64,000 bases of DNA, taken from the NCBI RefSeq assembly GCF_900155425.1, contig NZ_LT700191.1:917918-981917 (forward strand), given 5' to 3'. This stretch comes from Parabacteroides massiliensis. GTDB lineage: Bacteria > Bacteroidota > Bacteroidia > Bacteroidales > Tannerellaceae. Both the position numbers and the translations under genes were made by a program. Each line of letters begins with the position of its first letter. Position 1 is the stretch's first letter. The notes beneath the pieces are model-generated. The model was not told the DNA's origin, ran no database searches, and worked only from the letters and a program-made list of their open reading frames with translations. Shown here piece by piece: positions 1-9,030 of the stretch.

Positions 1-195
1 TACAATTGAGAAAACTGATGTTATCGTACCGTAATGAGACTCGTTCCAATGGAACTCCGGTTTGATAAACTCATCCCAAGTCAAAGAAAGGACCTGGCGA
101 TCGAGATAATTCACTGTTGTTGCGAAAAATAACATTGCACAGATTGTCCATCTGTAATTTGTCATTTTCTCGCCTGCTTTTTGAAATGTGTTCAT
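1..195 (-). CDS. MFS transporter, hexuronate/aldonate type (5' part only)
   Basis: Only the first 65 codons lie in the window; the gene runs off the left edge. The translation has a short cytoplasmic N-terminus, a first membrane segment and the motif NYLDRQVLSL, which is typical of the anion:cation symporter family of MFS permeases (ExuT, GudP and DgoT types). That family imports hexuronates, glucarate or galactonate with a cation. The ATG at 195 is chosen because a TATATTTG -7 box lies upstream; a second ATG at 165 would also keep the first membrane segment. It diverges from the esterase at 403. The exact substrate cannot be read from this fragment. Confidence 0.75.
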   Translation of the reverse strand, partial: MNTFQKAGEKMTNYRWTICAMLFFATTVNYLDRQVLSLTWDEFIKPEFHWNESHYGTITSVFSIV

Positions 196-227
196 GATAT
201 TAATATTCGTTTTCCATAATACGGGGG

Positions 228-235
228 CAAATATA
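228..235 (-). promoter_or_regulatory. -7 promoter box for the MFS gene
   Basis: On the minus strand this reads TATATTTG, a perfect TAnnTTTG box, 32 bases before the ATG at 195. Just upstream is a dyad, ACACAA (255-260) and TTGTGT (263-268), which could be an operator in the divergent control region. Confidence 0.55.
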
Positions 236-342
236 AGGTATTTTTTTTTGTTATACACAAGTTTGTGTGTGCGAATACACAAAGTATTTTATTTCTTTCA
301 CATCCAAACCTCGATTATTAGCCTCGATTATTAGAAGCTTGA

Positions 343-374
343 TTTGCAAAAAATAAGTATTTTACGTACGTTTG
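343..374 (+). promoter_or_regulatory. Promoter of the two-domain esterase
   Basis: TTTG at 343-346 and TACGTTTG at 367-374 are separated by 20 bases, the standard Bacteroidota -33/-7 arrangement. A perfect 13-bp tandem duplication (CCTCGATTATTAG at 309-321 and 322-334) lies directly upstream of the -33 box. The coding start at 403 follows the -7 box by 28 bases. Confidence 0.7.
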
Positions 375-402
375 CCCCTCCAATGTATACATTATAAATA
401 CC

Positions 403-2316
403 ATGATTATTATGAAAAAGATTATTTATCTGGTACTTCTGTGCCTGATAACCAGTCTGGCCGTCCAGGCCCAAGAAAAGAAAAGCGAATGGAATGGATG
501 CGACCGCTATGACTTCACATTCAAAGACCGCCAAGCGACTGTTGTCGTACCTAAAAAAGCGGCTAAAGGAAACCCGTGGATCTGGCGTCCGGCATTCTTC
601 GATGCTTTTCCAAGTGTAGACAAAGCATTGCTGGAAAAAGGATTCCATATTGTCTACTACGACGTGACTCATCTGTATGGAAGTCCAAGAGCAGTTTCCT
701 TGGGTACCGAATTCTATAAGGATATAACGGACCGTTACGGCCTTTCACCCAAAGTCACACTGGAAGGATTCAGCCGTGGCGGCTTGTTTGCATTCAACTG
801 GGCCGCCCAAAATACGGATAAAGTGGCTTGTATATATGTAGACGCTCCCGTTTGCAATGTGTTTAGTTGGCCGGGAAGAAAAAATGCGACTTTATGGAAT
901 GACCTGTTAAAGGAATGGAATCTGACAGATGCCGAGATGGAACATTTCAAAGGGAACCCGATCGACAACCTCGCCCCGATTGCTGCCGCAGGCATACCGA
1001 TCATCAGCGTATGCGGCGATAGTGACCAGACTGTTCCCTACAAAGAGAACATGGATGTCGTACGTTCGCGCTACCTTGCGGCAGGAGGTCCGGTGGAAGT
1101 AATCCTAAAGAAAGGATGCGACCATCATCCGCACAGCCTGGAAAATCCTGAGCCGGTAGTAGACTTTATCCTCCGCCAGCAGCCGGAATATGAAAAGTAT
1201 TTGCACTATACGCTACGCGGCAGCTTACAAAATTCGTTCCGCAAGTTCGAAAAAGAACGCCGGGCACGAGTTGCTTTCCTGGGAGGATCCATCACGGAAA
1301 TGAACGGATGGCGCAATATGGTAGAGCAACAACTACAGCAGCGTTTTCCTTATACACAATTCGAATGGGTAGAAGCAGGCATCGGTTCGACCGGGACGAC
1401 TCCGGGTTCTTTCCGCCTGCAACATGATATCCTTTCGAAGGGGAAAATCGACCTTCTTTTCGTTGAAGCCGCCGTAAACGACGACACAAACGGATTCAGC
1501 GCCCTCGAACAGGTTCGCGGCATGGAAGGGGAAGTGCGTCATGCTTTGGAAAGCAATCCGGAAATGGACATCGTCATGTTGCACTTCATCTACGACCCGT
1601 TTATCCCGCTGATTGCTCGTCGCCAGATGCCGGATGTCATCTTGAATCACGAACGGGTGGCGAACCACTACCTTATCCCTTCGGTCAATCTCTGCCAGGA
1701 GATCGGCGAACGGATGCAAGACGGCGAATTTACCTGGGACGATTTCGGTGGTACTCATCCGAAACCTTTCGGCCATAAGTTTTATGCAGCCGCTATCGGC
1801 CATCTTTTCGATGAAATGTGGAAAGGCGTTTCGCCGGAAGGGCCGATTGTGGCACACGAAATTCCCGTCAAACCGCTGGATACCTACAGTTATTATAACG
1901 GAGATTTCATTGCCCTCGAAAAAGCCCGCTTAAACAAAGGCTGGAAATTAGTCGGCAACTGGCATCCAGACAACAAGGCCGAAAAACGAAACGGTTTTGT
2001 CGATGTCCCGATGCTGGAAGCTACCCGTCCGGGCGACCGGCTAACACTGGATTTCCGGGGCAAAGCAATCGGTATTTTCTGTGTCAGCGGGCCTTCAGCC
2101 GGGATATTGGAATATAGTGTCGACGGCGCCCCATTCAAAGAGCTGGATACTTTCACGCAGTGGAGCCACAACCTCTACATCCCCTGGGTCTACATGTTGG
2201 AAACGGAATTGGAAGATACAGATCACAAGCTGGTTCTCCGTATATCGAAAAAGAAAAATCCTGCCTCGCTGGGGACGGAATGCCAGATACGAAACTTCGT
2301 CGTGAACGGCAAATGA
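403..2316 (+). CDS. Secreted two-domain esterase: alpha/beta hydrolase plus SGNH hydrolase
   Basis: A 637-residue protein with an N-terminal signal peptide ending near AVQAQ. Residues of about 35-260 form an alpha/beta-hydrolase domain with the nucleophile elbow GFSRGG (Ser near 124), GDSD near 206 and CDHH near 240. Residues of about 285-470 form an SGNH/GDSL-type domain with block I GGSITE and a block V-like GGTHPK. The last 150 residues look like a beta-sandwich that may bind carbohydrate. Both catalytic sets appear complete, so it may remove two kinds of ester from glycans in the periplasm or at the surface; the substrate is not visible. The start could also be the ATG at 412. It has its own promoter and faces a sugar-acid transporter gene, which suggests polymer deacylation. 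Confidence 0.8.
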   Translation: MIIMKKIIYLVLLCLITSLAVQAQEKKSEWNGCDRYDFTFKDRQATVVVPKKAAKGNPWIWRPAFFDAFPSVDKALLEKGFHIVYYDVTHLYGSPRAVSLGTEFYKDITDRYGLSPKVTLEGFSRGGLFAFNWAAQNTDKVACIYVDAPVCNVFSWPGRKNATLWNDLLKEWNLTDAEMEHFKGNPIDNLAPIAAAGIPIISVCGDSDQTVPYKENMDVVRSRYLAAGGPVEVILKKGCDHHPHSLENPEPVVDFILRQQPEYEKYLHYTLRGSLQNSFRKFEKERRARVAFLGGSITEMNGWRNMVEQQLQQRFPYTQFEWVEAGIGSTGTTPGSFRLQHDILSKGKIDLLFVEAAVNDDTNGFSALEQVRGMEGEVRHALESNPEMDIVMLHFIYDPFIPLIARRQMPDVILNHERVANHYLIPSVNLCQEIGERMQDGEFTWDDFGGTHPKPFGHKFYAAAIGHLFDEMWKGVSPEGPIVAHEIPVKPLDTYSYYNGDFIALEKARLNKGWKLVGNWHPDNKAEKRNGFVDVPMLEATRPGDRLTLDFRGKAIGIFCVSGPSAGILEYSVDGAPFKELDTFTQWSHNLYIPWVYMLETELEDTDHKLVLRISKKKNPASLGTECQIRNFVVNGK

Positions 2317-2648
2317 CAGGAAAAGAACTGTCATACTATCATGGCTTCAATCACAGCCTTTGAATATCAACATTTAAACAGAATGATAGTAGCAAATTGA
2401 ACCATCATGCTACTATCATTCTACTATCATGGTTCATCTGTTACCAGAGTGAATTTTACCCAAAGCACCAGACCCATTTAACCAAAAGCAGGCAGACCTT
2501 TTCGCAAAGACCCTCATCTCAGCACTATGCCGACCCCCATCTGCACGACCTTTAGACCCGGATGTCAAAGGTCGCGAGACCCGGATGTCAAGAGAGTAAA
2601 GCAAGTAATTCCTCAAAATAAGTCATATACTTTCGAAAAAAAACATGC
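2317..2648. repeat. Intergenic region with overlapping inverted and direct repeats
   Basis: No gene is supported here. There is a perfect 15-bp inverted repeat at 2380-2394 and 2408-2422. A competing 8-bp inverted repeat, TGAACCAT (2398-2405) and ATGGTTCA (2429-2436), cannot fold at the same time. The core ACTATCAT recurs at about 2334, 2412 and 2423. A 15-bp direct repeat (AGACCCGGATGTCAA) occurs at 2554-2568 and 2577-2591, and GACCTTT/AAAGGTC (2547-2553, 2567-2573) forms a small hairpin. The stretch separates convergent genes, so terminator function is plausible, although no clean T tract follows the stems. Confidence 0.6.
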
Positions 2649-5600
2649 TCAATCTTCTATAATCAAGCGAAGCCCTACATTATTGACGCGCTGCCAGGGC
2701 AAATAAACACGGCGAACTGTTGCTGTAGCATCCTTCGGACGGTCTATCCATGAACCGCCACGAGCAACCACCTGACGCGGATCAGCCGTTGTCTGGGCCT
2801 TTTCGCTGTAAGGATAAGGAGCATATAGCGAACGCGTCCATTCCTGCAGATTGCCATGTATGTTGATCAATCCGAACGGATTCGGCTTATAGTTATATTC
2901 GTCAGCCGGAATCATCATTCCGTCATTGACTGTTTCTACTTTTGGCAAATAATTGTAATACGGGAACCAGGGATTATCCTTTGCCATCGGCTGCGGGTCG
3001 ATACCCGTCACCGCCATCTTTTCCAGCTGAACATCCGCCAGATTCTCATAAGGTCCAAAGTTTGCATCCATCGAACCATACCAGAACGGTTGATCGTTGC
3101 CACCACGACAAGCCCACTCCCATTGTACTTCTGTCGGAAGCGTCACCTTCAAACCTGTCTTTTTTGAAAGCATATCGCAATACTTCATTGCTTCTTCGTA
3201 GCTGACGCGGATAACCGGTTGGTTGGGTTTATTGGCCGGATAACCAGGAGTTGTATGATCTTTCCAGAGTTGCGCATAGATACGACTGTCATGCTCCGGA
3301 ACCAACGCATTGTACTGTTCGTTGGTCAATTCCTTCTCCGACATCCAGAAACCTTTTTTTACTTCAGCTTTGAATGCAGGAGCCTGATCCGGATACCCCT
3401 CATTCGTTCCCATTACAAACTTACCGGCAGGTATACGTACAAAAGTGATCTTTACGCCATCAGCCACTTCAACCTCTTTTCGAAGTCCTGTCTCTTTTGA
3501 CAACAGATTCTGAATGTCTTCAGCTGTCAAGGGCCAACCCTTCATCTTTATCTCTTTATGTTTTACCGGAACCATCTTTTCCGGCATTTCCGGACGGATT
3601 TCTCCTTTACCTTTCAGATAAGAAGCATAATCGGCCAACTCTTTACGCCAGTCTACACCGGCATTGTTCGCATATTTATTGGCCAGTTCGATACGGCGTT
3701 CATACTGGTCATAGCCATTCAGCGGATCGGCATCGAACTCTCCACGTCCAGACGCATTCATATCGATCCACGTAGTCAGATGATCCCATTCACTGTCAGT
3801 CAGTTTCACATTATAGTGTCCCCGTTCCAGCATACGGACTATCTCACTGGTAGAAGCATGATATTCGTATGGACTCATCACATACATATCAGCTTCCGGT
3901 CCCTGACGGTTCACGTACGGATGGAAAGCCAGATAACTCTTCTGGAAATAACGTGTGCCACTCCAATCAGTAATGCCTACGGAGGTCGTATCCTTAAAGT
4001 TCGGACGTCCGGCTTTACTTCCGTCATGACATGCCACACAAGCACGATCCAGTATCGGCTGAATTTCATACTTGAACGCATATGAGCGGATTCCGCCCTC
4101 AGCGATCGTCAGTTCATGAGGTTGACGGGTAGAAGCCTGCACACGCTTCGGTACGGGAATCGTATTCTGGTCTTCATGGCAACCGACGCACGAAACGACT
4201 TCGCCCGGCATACCGGTCAGCCAGCTACGCATCCATTGTACGGCACGCCCATCTTTATCCAACGGCTGCAAAGAAACAGGCGTATTGGCAGGAATCTTGA
4301 AGATAGCAGAACCGTCTTCCTCCACCGGAACGGTTCCTAACAGACGTTTGATATCCCAACCCGCCTGGACACCGTGGTTATAATGGTCGGACAATGTCCG
4401 GCGATACGCATACTCATAAGCATACACACGAAACGATTTGATCTCCCCACGAGGCACACCTCTCAATCCTTCTCCTTCATAAATGTCCTGAATAAATACA
4501 GTCGCTTCCTTTTCACCCGGCTTGATTCGATCCGGAATAACCGGAGGAACCGGTGTGCTCTTTACCGGGACAGAATAGATCATACCGGCCTCATCCGCGT
4601 TGGCAACCAACGTCAGGTTATCATAAATATCCACCAAATAAACACCCCAGCGGCTATACGGAGACAATTTGGCTGTTACAAGGAATGTTTCGTCCGTCAA
4701 CGGGTATGGTTTAATGAACTGTGGCCATACACCATTCACCAATTCATCCTTTACCTCCGGAATGATCGGACGACCTCGGAAAGGCAATTCCTGGATCATA
4801 CCTTTTTCCTCCTTACGGCTCTTTGCCGGGTCAAAGATCATCAGACGGCCGGAACGTGCTATTCCATGATGACCGGAAATAACACCGACAAAACGGTTGG
4901 AACGTTTTGGTAACGGCTGCACGTCGAAAATACTGTTCGGAAACATGGAACCACTGCCATACAGAGACTTCTGTTCCGTTCCATCCGGATTCATGTGCAT
5001 GACGATACGAGAAAAATAGTGCGTCAAGTCAGTATATTCCCAACGGATGTACATTACTTTTCCATTTGCCAGTACTACCGGATGCCAGTTCGCATCCTGG
5101 TCGAAGGTCAGACGACGCAGATAACCATTGTTTGGATCATACAGAACCATATTGCCAACCGCGTCACTACCATTCACACAAGGCACGCCCTGATAACCGA
5201 TATTGGAGACCGCCAACATACGTCCGTCAGGCAGATAGGTCCCGTCGAAGAACTCCAGATCCGGTTCCGGGACATTGGTAATCTGTTTTGCCTCTCCGCT
5301 GTTGATATCCAATTCGTGTACCTGCCATCTCCTTGTCGTATCCAAAGCAGTAAACATCAAATGTTTACCATCCCAGTTCAACACCAGGTCGGTAAGGGAA
5401 GAACCGTCCACTGCCGGTTTATAAAGAACTTTCTCTCTCAATTCGCCACTGTGCAGACCGGACATTTCAATCAGTTGAGCTTTAAAGTTCTTACGGCTGG
5501 CAGAACTCAGGTTCGACCAGTTGTTCGGCTGGATACCCAAACTGCCTGCTCCAACGAAATTGGCTCTTTCTCCCAAATCGAATTTTACCGTCAACATTTT

Positions 5601-6110
5601 GTCGACATTCACATCCGGACTCATCAGCATCAACTTACGTTTTAAAGCCAATGCTTTGTTTGCCTTGTCGATAGCCTGAGTGTCACCGGTATAAATACCG
5701 TCAAAACCACCGGCCAGCAACGCCTTCAATTCACTGAAACGTTTATCCGCCAACACAGCATCAAATCCGGAACTTTTTTTCATGATGCTCAAAGCCTCCT
5801 GAATAGCCTCCGGCTTCATCCATTCCAGTTCAGCCTGTATCTCCAAAACCGACAATAAGCGGGCAGTCAGATTTTCATAGGCAGCCATTCGCTTGGAAGA
5901 GCTCGATTGCGCATCGGCTTTGTCCAGTTCGGTCTGGAAATAAGAGTCGTTCTTTAACTCTTTCACCATAGCAATCAGTGCCTTTTGGGTTCTGTCAAGC
6001 TGTTCGGAGGTAATTTCCTCCTTTGTCTCACAACTGGGTTGTGCGGATAATGTACCTCCACTCAACAGACTGAAGATCACACATCCTGTAATCAATAATT
6101 TCTTCCACAT
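2649..6110 (-). CDS. Secreted dihaem protein: hydrazine-synthase-alpha-like region fused to an SUMF1-fold domain
   Basis: A 1153-residue protein with a signal peptide ending around LSAQ. A helical region (about 25-200) precedes a beta-propeller-like part with WD/Tol-type strands (about 200-560). Two c-type haem motifs follow, CVGCH near residue 640 and CVACH near 688, an arrangement seen in hydrazine-synthase alpha-related proteins. The C-terminal 280 residues are an SUMF1/formylglycine-generating fold (MGTNEG, LPTEVQWEWACRGG, GNLQEW, ARGGSW). The segment after RGGSW has no cysteine, so sulfatase activation by the usual chemistry is unlikely. It lies 6 bases after the 960-residue protein and ends an operon led by an ECF sigma gene. 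Its function is unknown; hydrazine synthesis is not implied. Confidence 0.75.
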   Translation of the reverse strand: MWKKLLITGCVIFSLLSGGTLSAQPSCETKEEITSEQLDRTQKALIAMVKELKNDSYFQTELDKADAQSSSSKRMAAYENLTARLLSVLEIQAELEWMKPEAIQEALSIMKKSSGFDAVLADKRFSELKALLAGGFDGIYTGDTQAIDKANKALALKRKLMLMSPDVNVDKMLTVKFDLGERANFVGAGSLGIQPNNWSNLSSASRKNFKAQLIEMSGLHSGELREKVLYKPAVDGSSLTDLVLNWDGKHLMFTALDTTRRWQVHELDINSGEAKQITNVPEPDLEFFDGTYLPDGRMLAVSNIGYQGVPCVNGSDAVGNMVLYDPNNGYLRRLTFDQDANWHPVVLANGKVMYIRWEYTDLTHYFSRIVMHMNPDGTEQKSLYGSGSMFPNSIFDVQPLPKRSNRFVGVISGHHGIARSGRLMIFDPAKSRKEEKGMIQELPFRGRPIIPEVKDELVNGVWPQFIKPYPLTDETFLVTAKLSPYSRWGVYLVDIYDNLTLVANADEAGMIYSVPVKSTPVPPVIPDRIKPGEKEATVFIQDIYEGEGLRGVPRGEIKSFRVYAYEYAYRRTLSDHYNHGVQAGWDIKRLLGTVPVEEDGSAIFKIPANTPVSLQPLDKDGRAVQWMRSWLTGMPGEVVSCVGCHEDQNTIPVPKRVQASTRQPHELTIAEGGIRSYAFKYEIQPILDRACVACHDGSKAGRPNFKDTTSVGITDWSGTRYFQKSYLAFHPYVNRQGPEADMYVMSPYEYHASTSEIVRMLERGHYNVKLTDSEWDHLTTWIDMNASGRGEFDADPLNGYDQYERRIELANKYANNAGVDWRKELADYASYLKGKGEIRPEMPEKMVPVKHKEIKMKGWPLTAEDIQNLLSKETGLRKEVEVADGVKITFVRIPAGKFVMGTNEGYPDQAPAFKAEVKKGFWMSEKELTNEQYNALVPEHDSRIYAQLWKDHTTPGYPANKPNQPVIRVSYEEAMKYCDMLSKKTGLKVTLPTEVQWEWACRGGNDQPFWYGSMDANFGPYENLADVQLEKMAVTGIDPQPMAKDNPWFPYYNYLPKVETVNDGMMIPADEYNYKPNPFGLINIHGNLQEWTRSLYAPYPYSEKAQTTADPRQVVARGGSWIDRPKDATATVRRVYLPWQRVNNVGLRLIIED

Positions 6111-6116
6111 AGATGT

Positions 6117-8999
6117 TTATTTAATAACAAATTCGTCCATCACTTTTCCATCCAGATATTCTTCATCCTGCGAAGCATACAGGCCATCCATGATATAATT
6201 CGACTGTGGAAATGCAGCCAGAATTTTACGGATTAGCGTTACTTTATCGGACTTATACACCGGAGCATTGGTGTTCCACAATTGATCATGGATATCCTTT
6301 TCCGGAGCAGAAATAAGAATCTCTTTGATCTCCATCTGTTTCAGGCGGTTCAAATCGGCATCCAGCCCGGCCTCGTTATTCAGCAGTAACGACAAGGCCG
6401 GTACTAACGTGAAGTTCGGGCGGCCCACCTCCCTTACCAATTTCTGAAGCCCTTCTATCGTATCAGGCGTACGGGCAACGGACTGCCTCAACAATAAACG
6501 GATATTTTTCTTTGCTGCATAATCGGACAATTCCCGGAAAGATTCTTTCAGCGAAGTATAGAATTGTTCCATCGTGTAATTATTTTCGATGGTCCGTTGG
6601 GTAGAGATCAACAATTCGTCGGCTCCCAGTATCTCCATCTTATCGATAACACCTTTCATCACCTCCATACTCTTCCGATAGAAAGGAAGATCATTATTCA
6701 CGATTCGCAAATCTGGATACAGGTTCAAGCCGGAAGTCAAGTCAACCGTCATCTTCAGTTTTTGCCGTCCCAACCAGCCGGCTTCCTGTTTCAAAACCTC
6801 TTTCTCCCGGTTATGCAGATAACGCCAGTCGATCACAACCCGGTCATAATGTTCAAAGAATGTCGGGCGTGAAAGAATTTCTTCCTTCACATCCATGATA
6901 TTACGCAACACAAGCGCCCGTCCGGTCGTATTCGGAACCGGAGTGATCTCCGGCATAACCGTCACATCTGCCTTTTCATCCAAGCGGACACGGAAAATAC
7001 GGACATTTCCACCAGCTATCGTATGAGCTGTATTCTTGCCAAACGATGTATTCAGCATCACTTTCGGCGTATAGCCTACAGCTTTCATTTCTGAGCAATC
7101 GGTCGGTAATTCTTTGATGGATACGATTTTACCTGCCTTTGTCCCAATGGAAAAATCTTTCGGCTCCCAAGATTCATTTGAGATCAGGACTGTATATTCG
7201 CCGTTCCCTCTGGAACAGGTCACAAGGCTCAATTCCGGATTGGTTTCAAACAGTTGTACAGAAGCAAAAATATCTGCCATCAATGCTTTGGTATGGTTCA
7301 GCATAGGATAAGGTTTATCCAGTGTTTTTTCTTCCATCACCTTCACAGGCAATTCACATTGAGGTTGCTCGATAACACCATACGGAGAAGCAAATACCGT
7401 TACTTTCCCTTTTCCAGCATTCAGTTCGATGGCTGCCGGTAGTTCATTGCTTTTTTGCAGGACGGTGGCAGAAGACGGATAGATCAACTCAGCTAAGGTA
7501 TAAGGCGCACATTCCTTTAAGGATTCTCCTTTATAAGTAAGTGGAGCCGTGCATACCATTGTCTTTTCTCCGGTACGAATACCCGCTATTCCATCCGGCA
7601 TATTCTTCAGGGAGCCGGCTGTAATGACCAGATGGCCACCTGTATGCACATAAGCATTCAGCTTATCATTAATTTCCCGACCCGGACGCAACTCGTTGGC
7701 AATAACCAATACCGGATATTGTTTCAATACCCACAGTGGTGCATCACTCATCAGACAGTCGGCAATATCTCCGTAAGGGTTCGGAGCGATAAAGCCCCTT
7801 TCATCCTTATAATAGGAAGCATCCTGATAACCCGGATACAAAATATCGAGCATGGCATCCGTCAGATAATCCGGCAATTCGTAAGGCAGATTGCCCCACA
7901 CTTTATAAGCCTGTCTCGAATATAAATGACGCGGAAATGACCAACCGGAGAAGAAATCAGTCATCAGTGCTACCGGTGTGTACATCATACCCGGATCACC
8001 GTATTTGTCCACCCATTTAACCGCACTCTGTTGTATCTTTCCGATAGGACTGAGTTTCTTATTGTCGACCTGCATAGCCCCTTCAAAACCGACAGCCACA
8101 CAATCATACATCAAATGAGTATAGATCAGACGCTTTAGTAATCCGAGAGAGGTTCCTTTCAACGGTCCTCCACTATTATAGTCATCATCTATGCCGGTTG
8201 CGTCCGAATCGTATGTTTTATGTCCCCAACGGTTCCATACGGATGCATTGCCGAACCAGTTTACCCCGTATTGTTTACCCGCTCCACGGATAAACGAATA
8301 ATATATCTGTGAATTAGGCAATCCTTGAGCTGTTTCAGCTCCTATCAGAGTATAAACACCTTCTTTCAGAAAATAATGTCCGAAATTCAGAGAAACAAGT
8401 GTTGCCATTTTGTTTCCTAACTGATCGCCCATTTCCTGAAAATGGCGCTGGAAATTAAAATATTGTTGTTTGCGGTCTGCACCTAAAGGATACATACGAG
8501 GAGCAAAGCTACCGACATAACGGCCATCCTGCTCACCATTGTCCATACCCAGCCAACGGTCGCCCAATTCCGTTTCAAAAAGATCCAATACGCCATCCGG
8601 AATAACGAACTGGGTCCAATATCCGCCTGGACCAGAACCGGGAATATATCCCCACAGATCAAACAGATAGAGATTCCTTTTCTTTATCTCGGCAACGACC
8701 TCTTTCAGATTATCCTGGAAAACCAACGGATAGGAAACCCACAGGATATCCCCTAATTTATCTTTAACCACCCATTGATCGAGCTTTTGTTTGTAGTCGC
8801 CTGAAAGATCACGCAGAGCGATAAACTGAATTTTGTTATTAAAGAAAGAAGCATCCGGCGATTTCACATGATGACGCCCGTAATCCGGATGACGGGACGG
8901 AGACATTTGATAAGGATACAGCTTGATATTATTCTGCGCAAACGATTGGCCAGAGAATAGCAATCCCAACAAAATAATAAGTATAAGAATCTTTTTCAT
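6117..8999 (-). CDS. Large secreted TIM-barrel protein of unknown substrate
   Basis: A 960-residue protein with a clear signal peptide (ends GQSFAQ). The first 420 residues read like a glycoside-hydrolase-type barrel with acidic motifs such as MDNGEQD near 150-160 and GAETAQG. Residues of about 420-600 resemble a class I amidotransferase-like alpha/beta domain (PVLVIANELRPG, GGHLVITAG), as in beta-galactosidase trimerization domains. The last 250 residues look like a second barrel of the sugar-phosphate isomerase/endonuclease IV type (MEILGADELLIS, LREVGRPNFTLVPALSL-like strands). No catalytic pair can be assigned with confidence. It follows the ECF sigma gene by 31 bases and precedes the dihaem protein by 6, so the three are probably co-transcribed. 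Confidence 0.6.
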   Translation of the reverse strand: MKKILILIILLGLLFSGQSFAQNNIKLYPYQMSPSRHPDYGRHHVKSPDASFFNNKIQFIALRDLSGDYKQKLDQWVVKDKLGDILWVSYPLVFQDNLKEVVAEIKKRNLYLFDLWGYIPGSGPGGYWTQFVIPDGVLDLFETELGDRWLGMDNGEQDGRYVGSFAPRMYPLGADRKQQYFNFQRHFQEMGDQLGNKMATLVSLNFGHYFLKEGVYTLIGAETAQGLPNSQIYYSFIRGAGKQYGVNWFGNASVWNRWGHKTYDSDATGIDDDYNSGGPLKGTSLGLLKRLIYTHLMYDCVAVGFEGAMQVDNKKLSPIGKIQQSAVKWVDKYGDPGMMYTPVALMTDFFSGWSFPRHLYSRQAYKVWGNLPYELPDYLTDAMLDILYPGYQDASYYKDERGFIAPNPYGDIADCLMSDAPLWVLKQYPVLVIANELRPGREINDKLNAYVHTGGHLVITAGSLKNMPDGIAGIRTGEKTMVCTAPLTYKGESLKECAPYTLAELIYPSSATVLQKSNELPAAIELNAGKGKVTVFASPYGVIEQPQCELPVKVMEEKTLDKPYPMLNHTKALMADIFASVQLFETNPELSLVTCSRGNGEYTVLISNESWEPKDFSIGTKAGKIVSIKELPTDCSEMKAVGYTPKVMLNTSFGKNTAHTIAGGNVRIFRVRLDEKADVTVMPEITPVPNTTGRALVLRNIMDVKEEILSRPTFFEHYDRVVIDWRYLHNREKEVLKQEAGWLGRQKLKMTVDLTSGLNLYPDLRIVNNDLPFYRKSMEVMKGVIDKMEILGADELLISTQRTIENNYTMEQFYTSLKESFRELSDYAAKKNIRLLLRQSVARTPDTIEGLQKLVREVGRPNFTLVPALSLLLNNEAGLDADLNRLKQMEIKEILISAPEKDIHDQLWNTNAPVYKSDKVTLIRKILAAFPQSNYIMDGLYASQDEEYLDGKVMDEFVIK

Positions 9000-9030
9000 G
9001 AGTTTTTTATGATTGTTGTTTCAAATCAGA

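Noticed and set aside
2649-6110. Sulfatase-maturing (formylglycine-generating) enzyme
   Set aside because: The fold is present, but the catalytic cysteines after RGGSW are missing and no sulfatase gene lies nearby.
2649-6110. True hydrazine synthase subunit
   Set aside because: No beta/gamma subunits or anammox genes are in the window; only the family resemblance and CxxCH motifs are seen.
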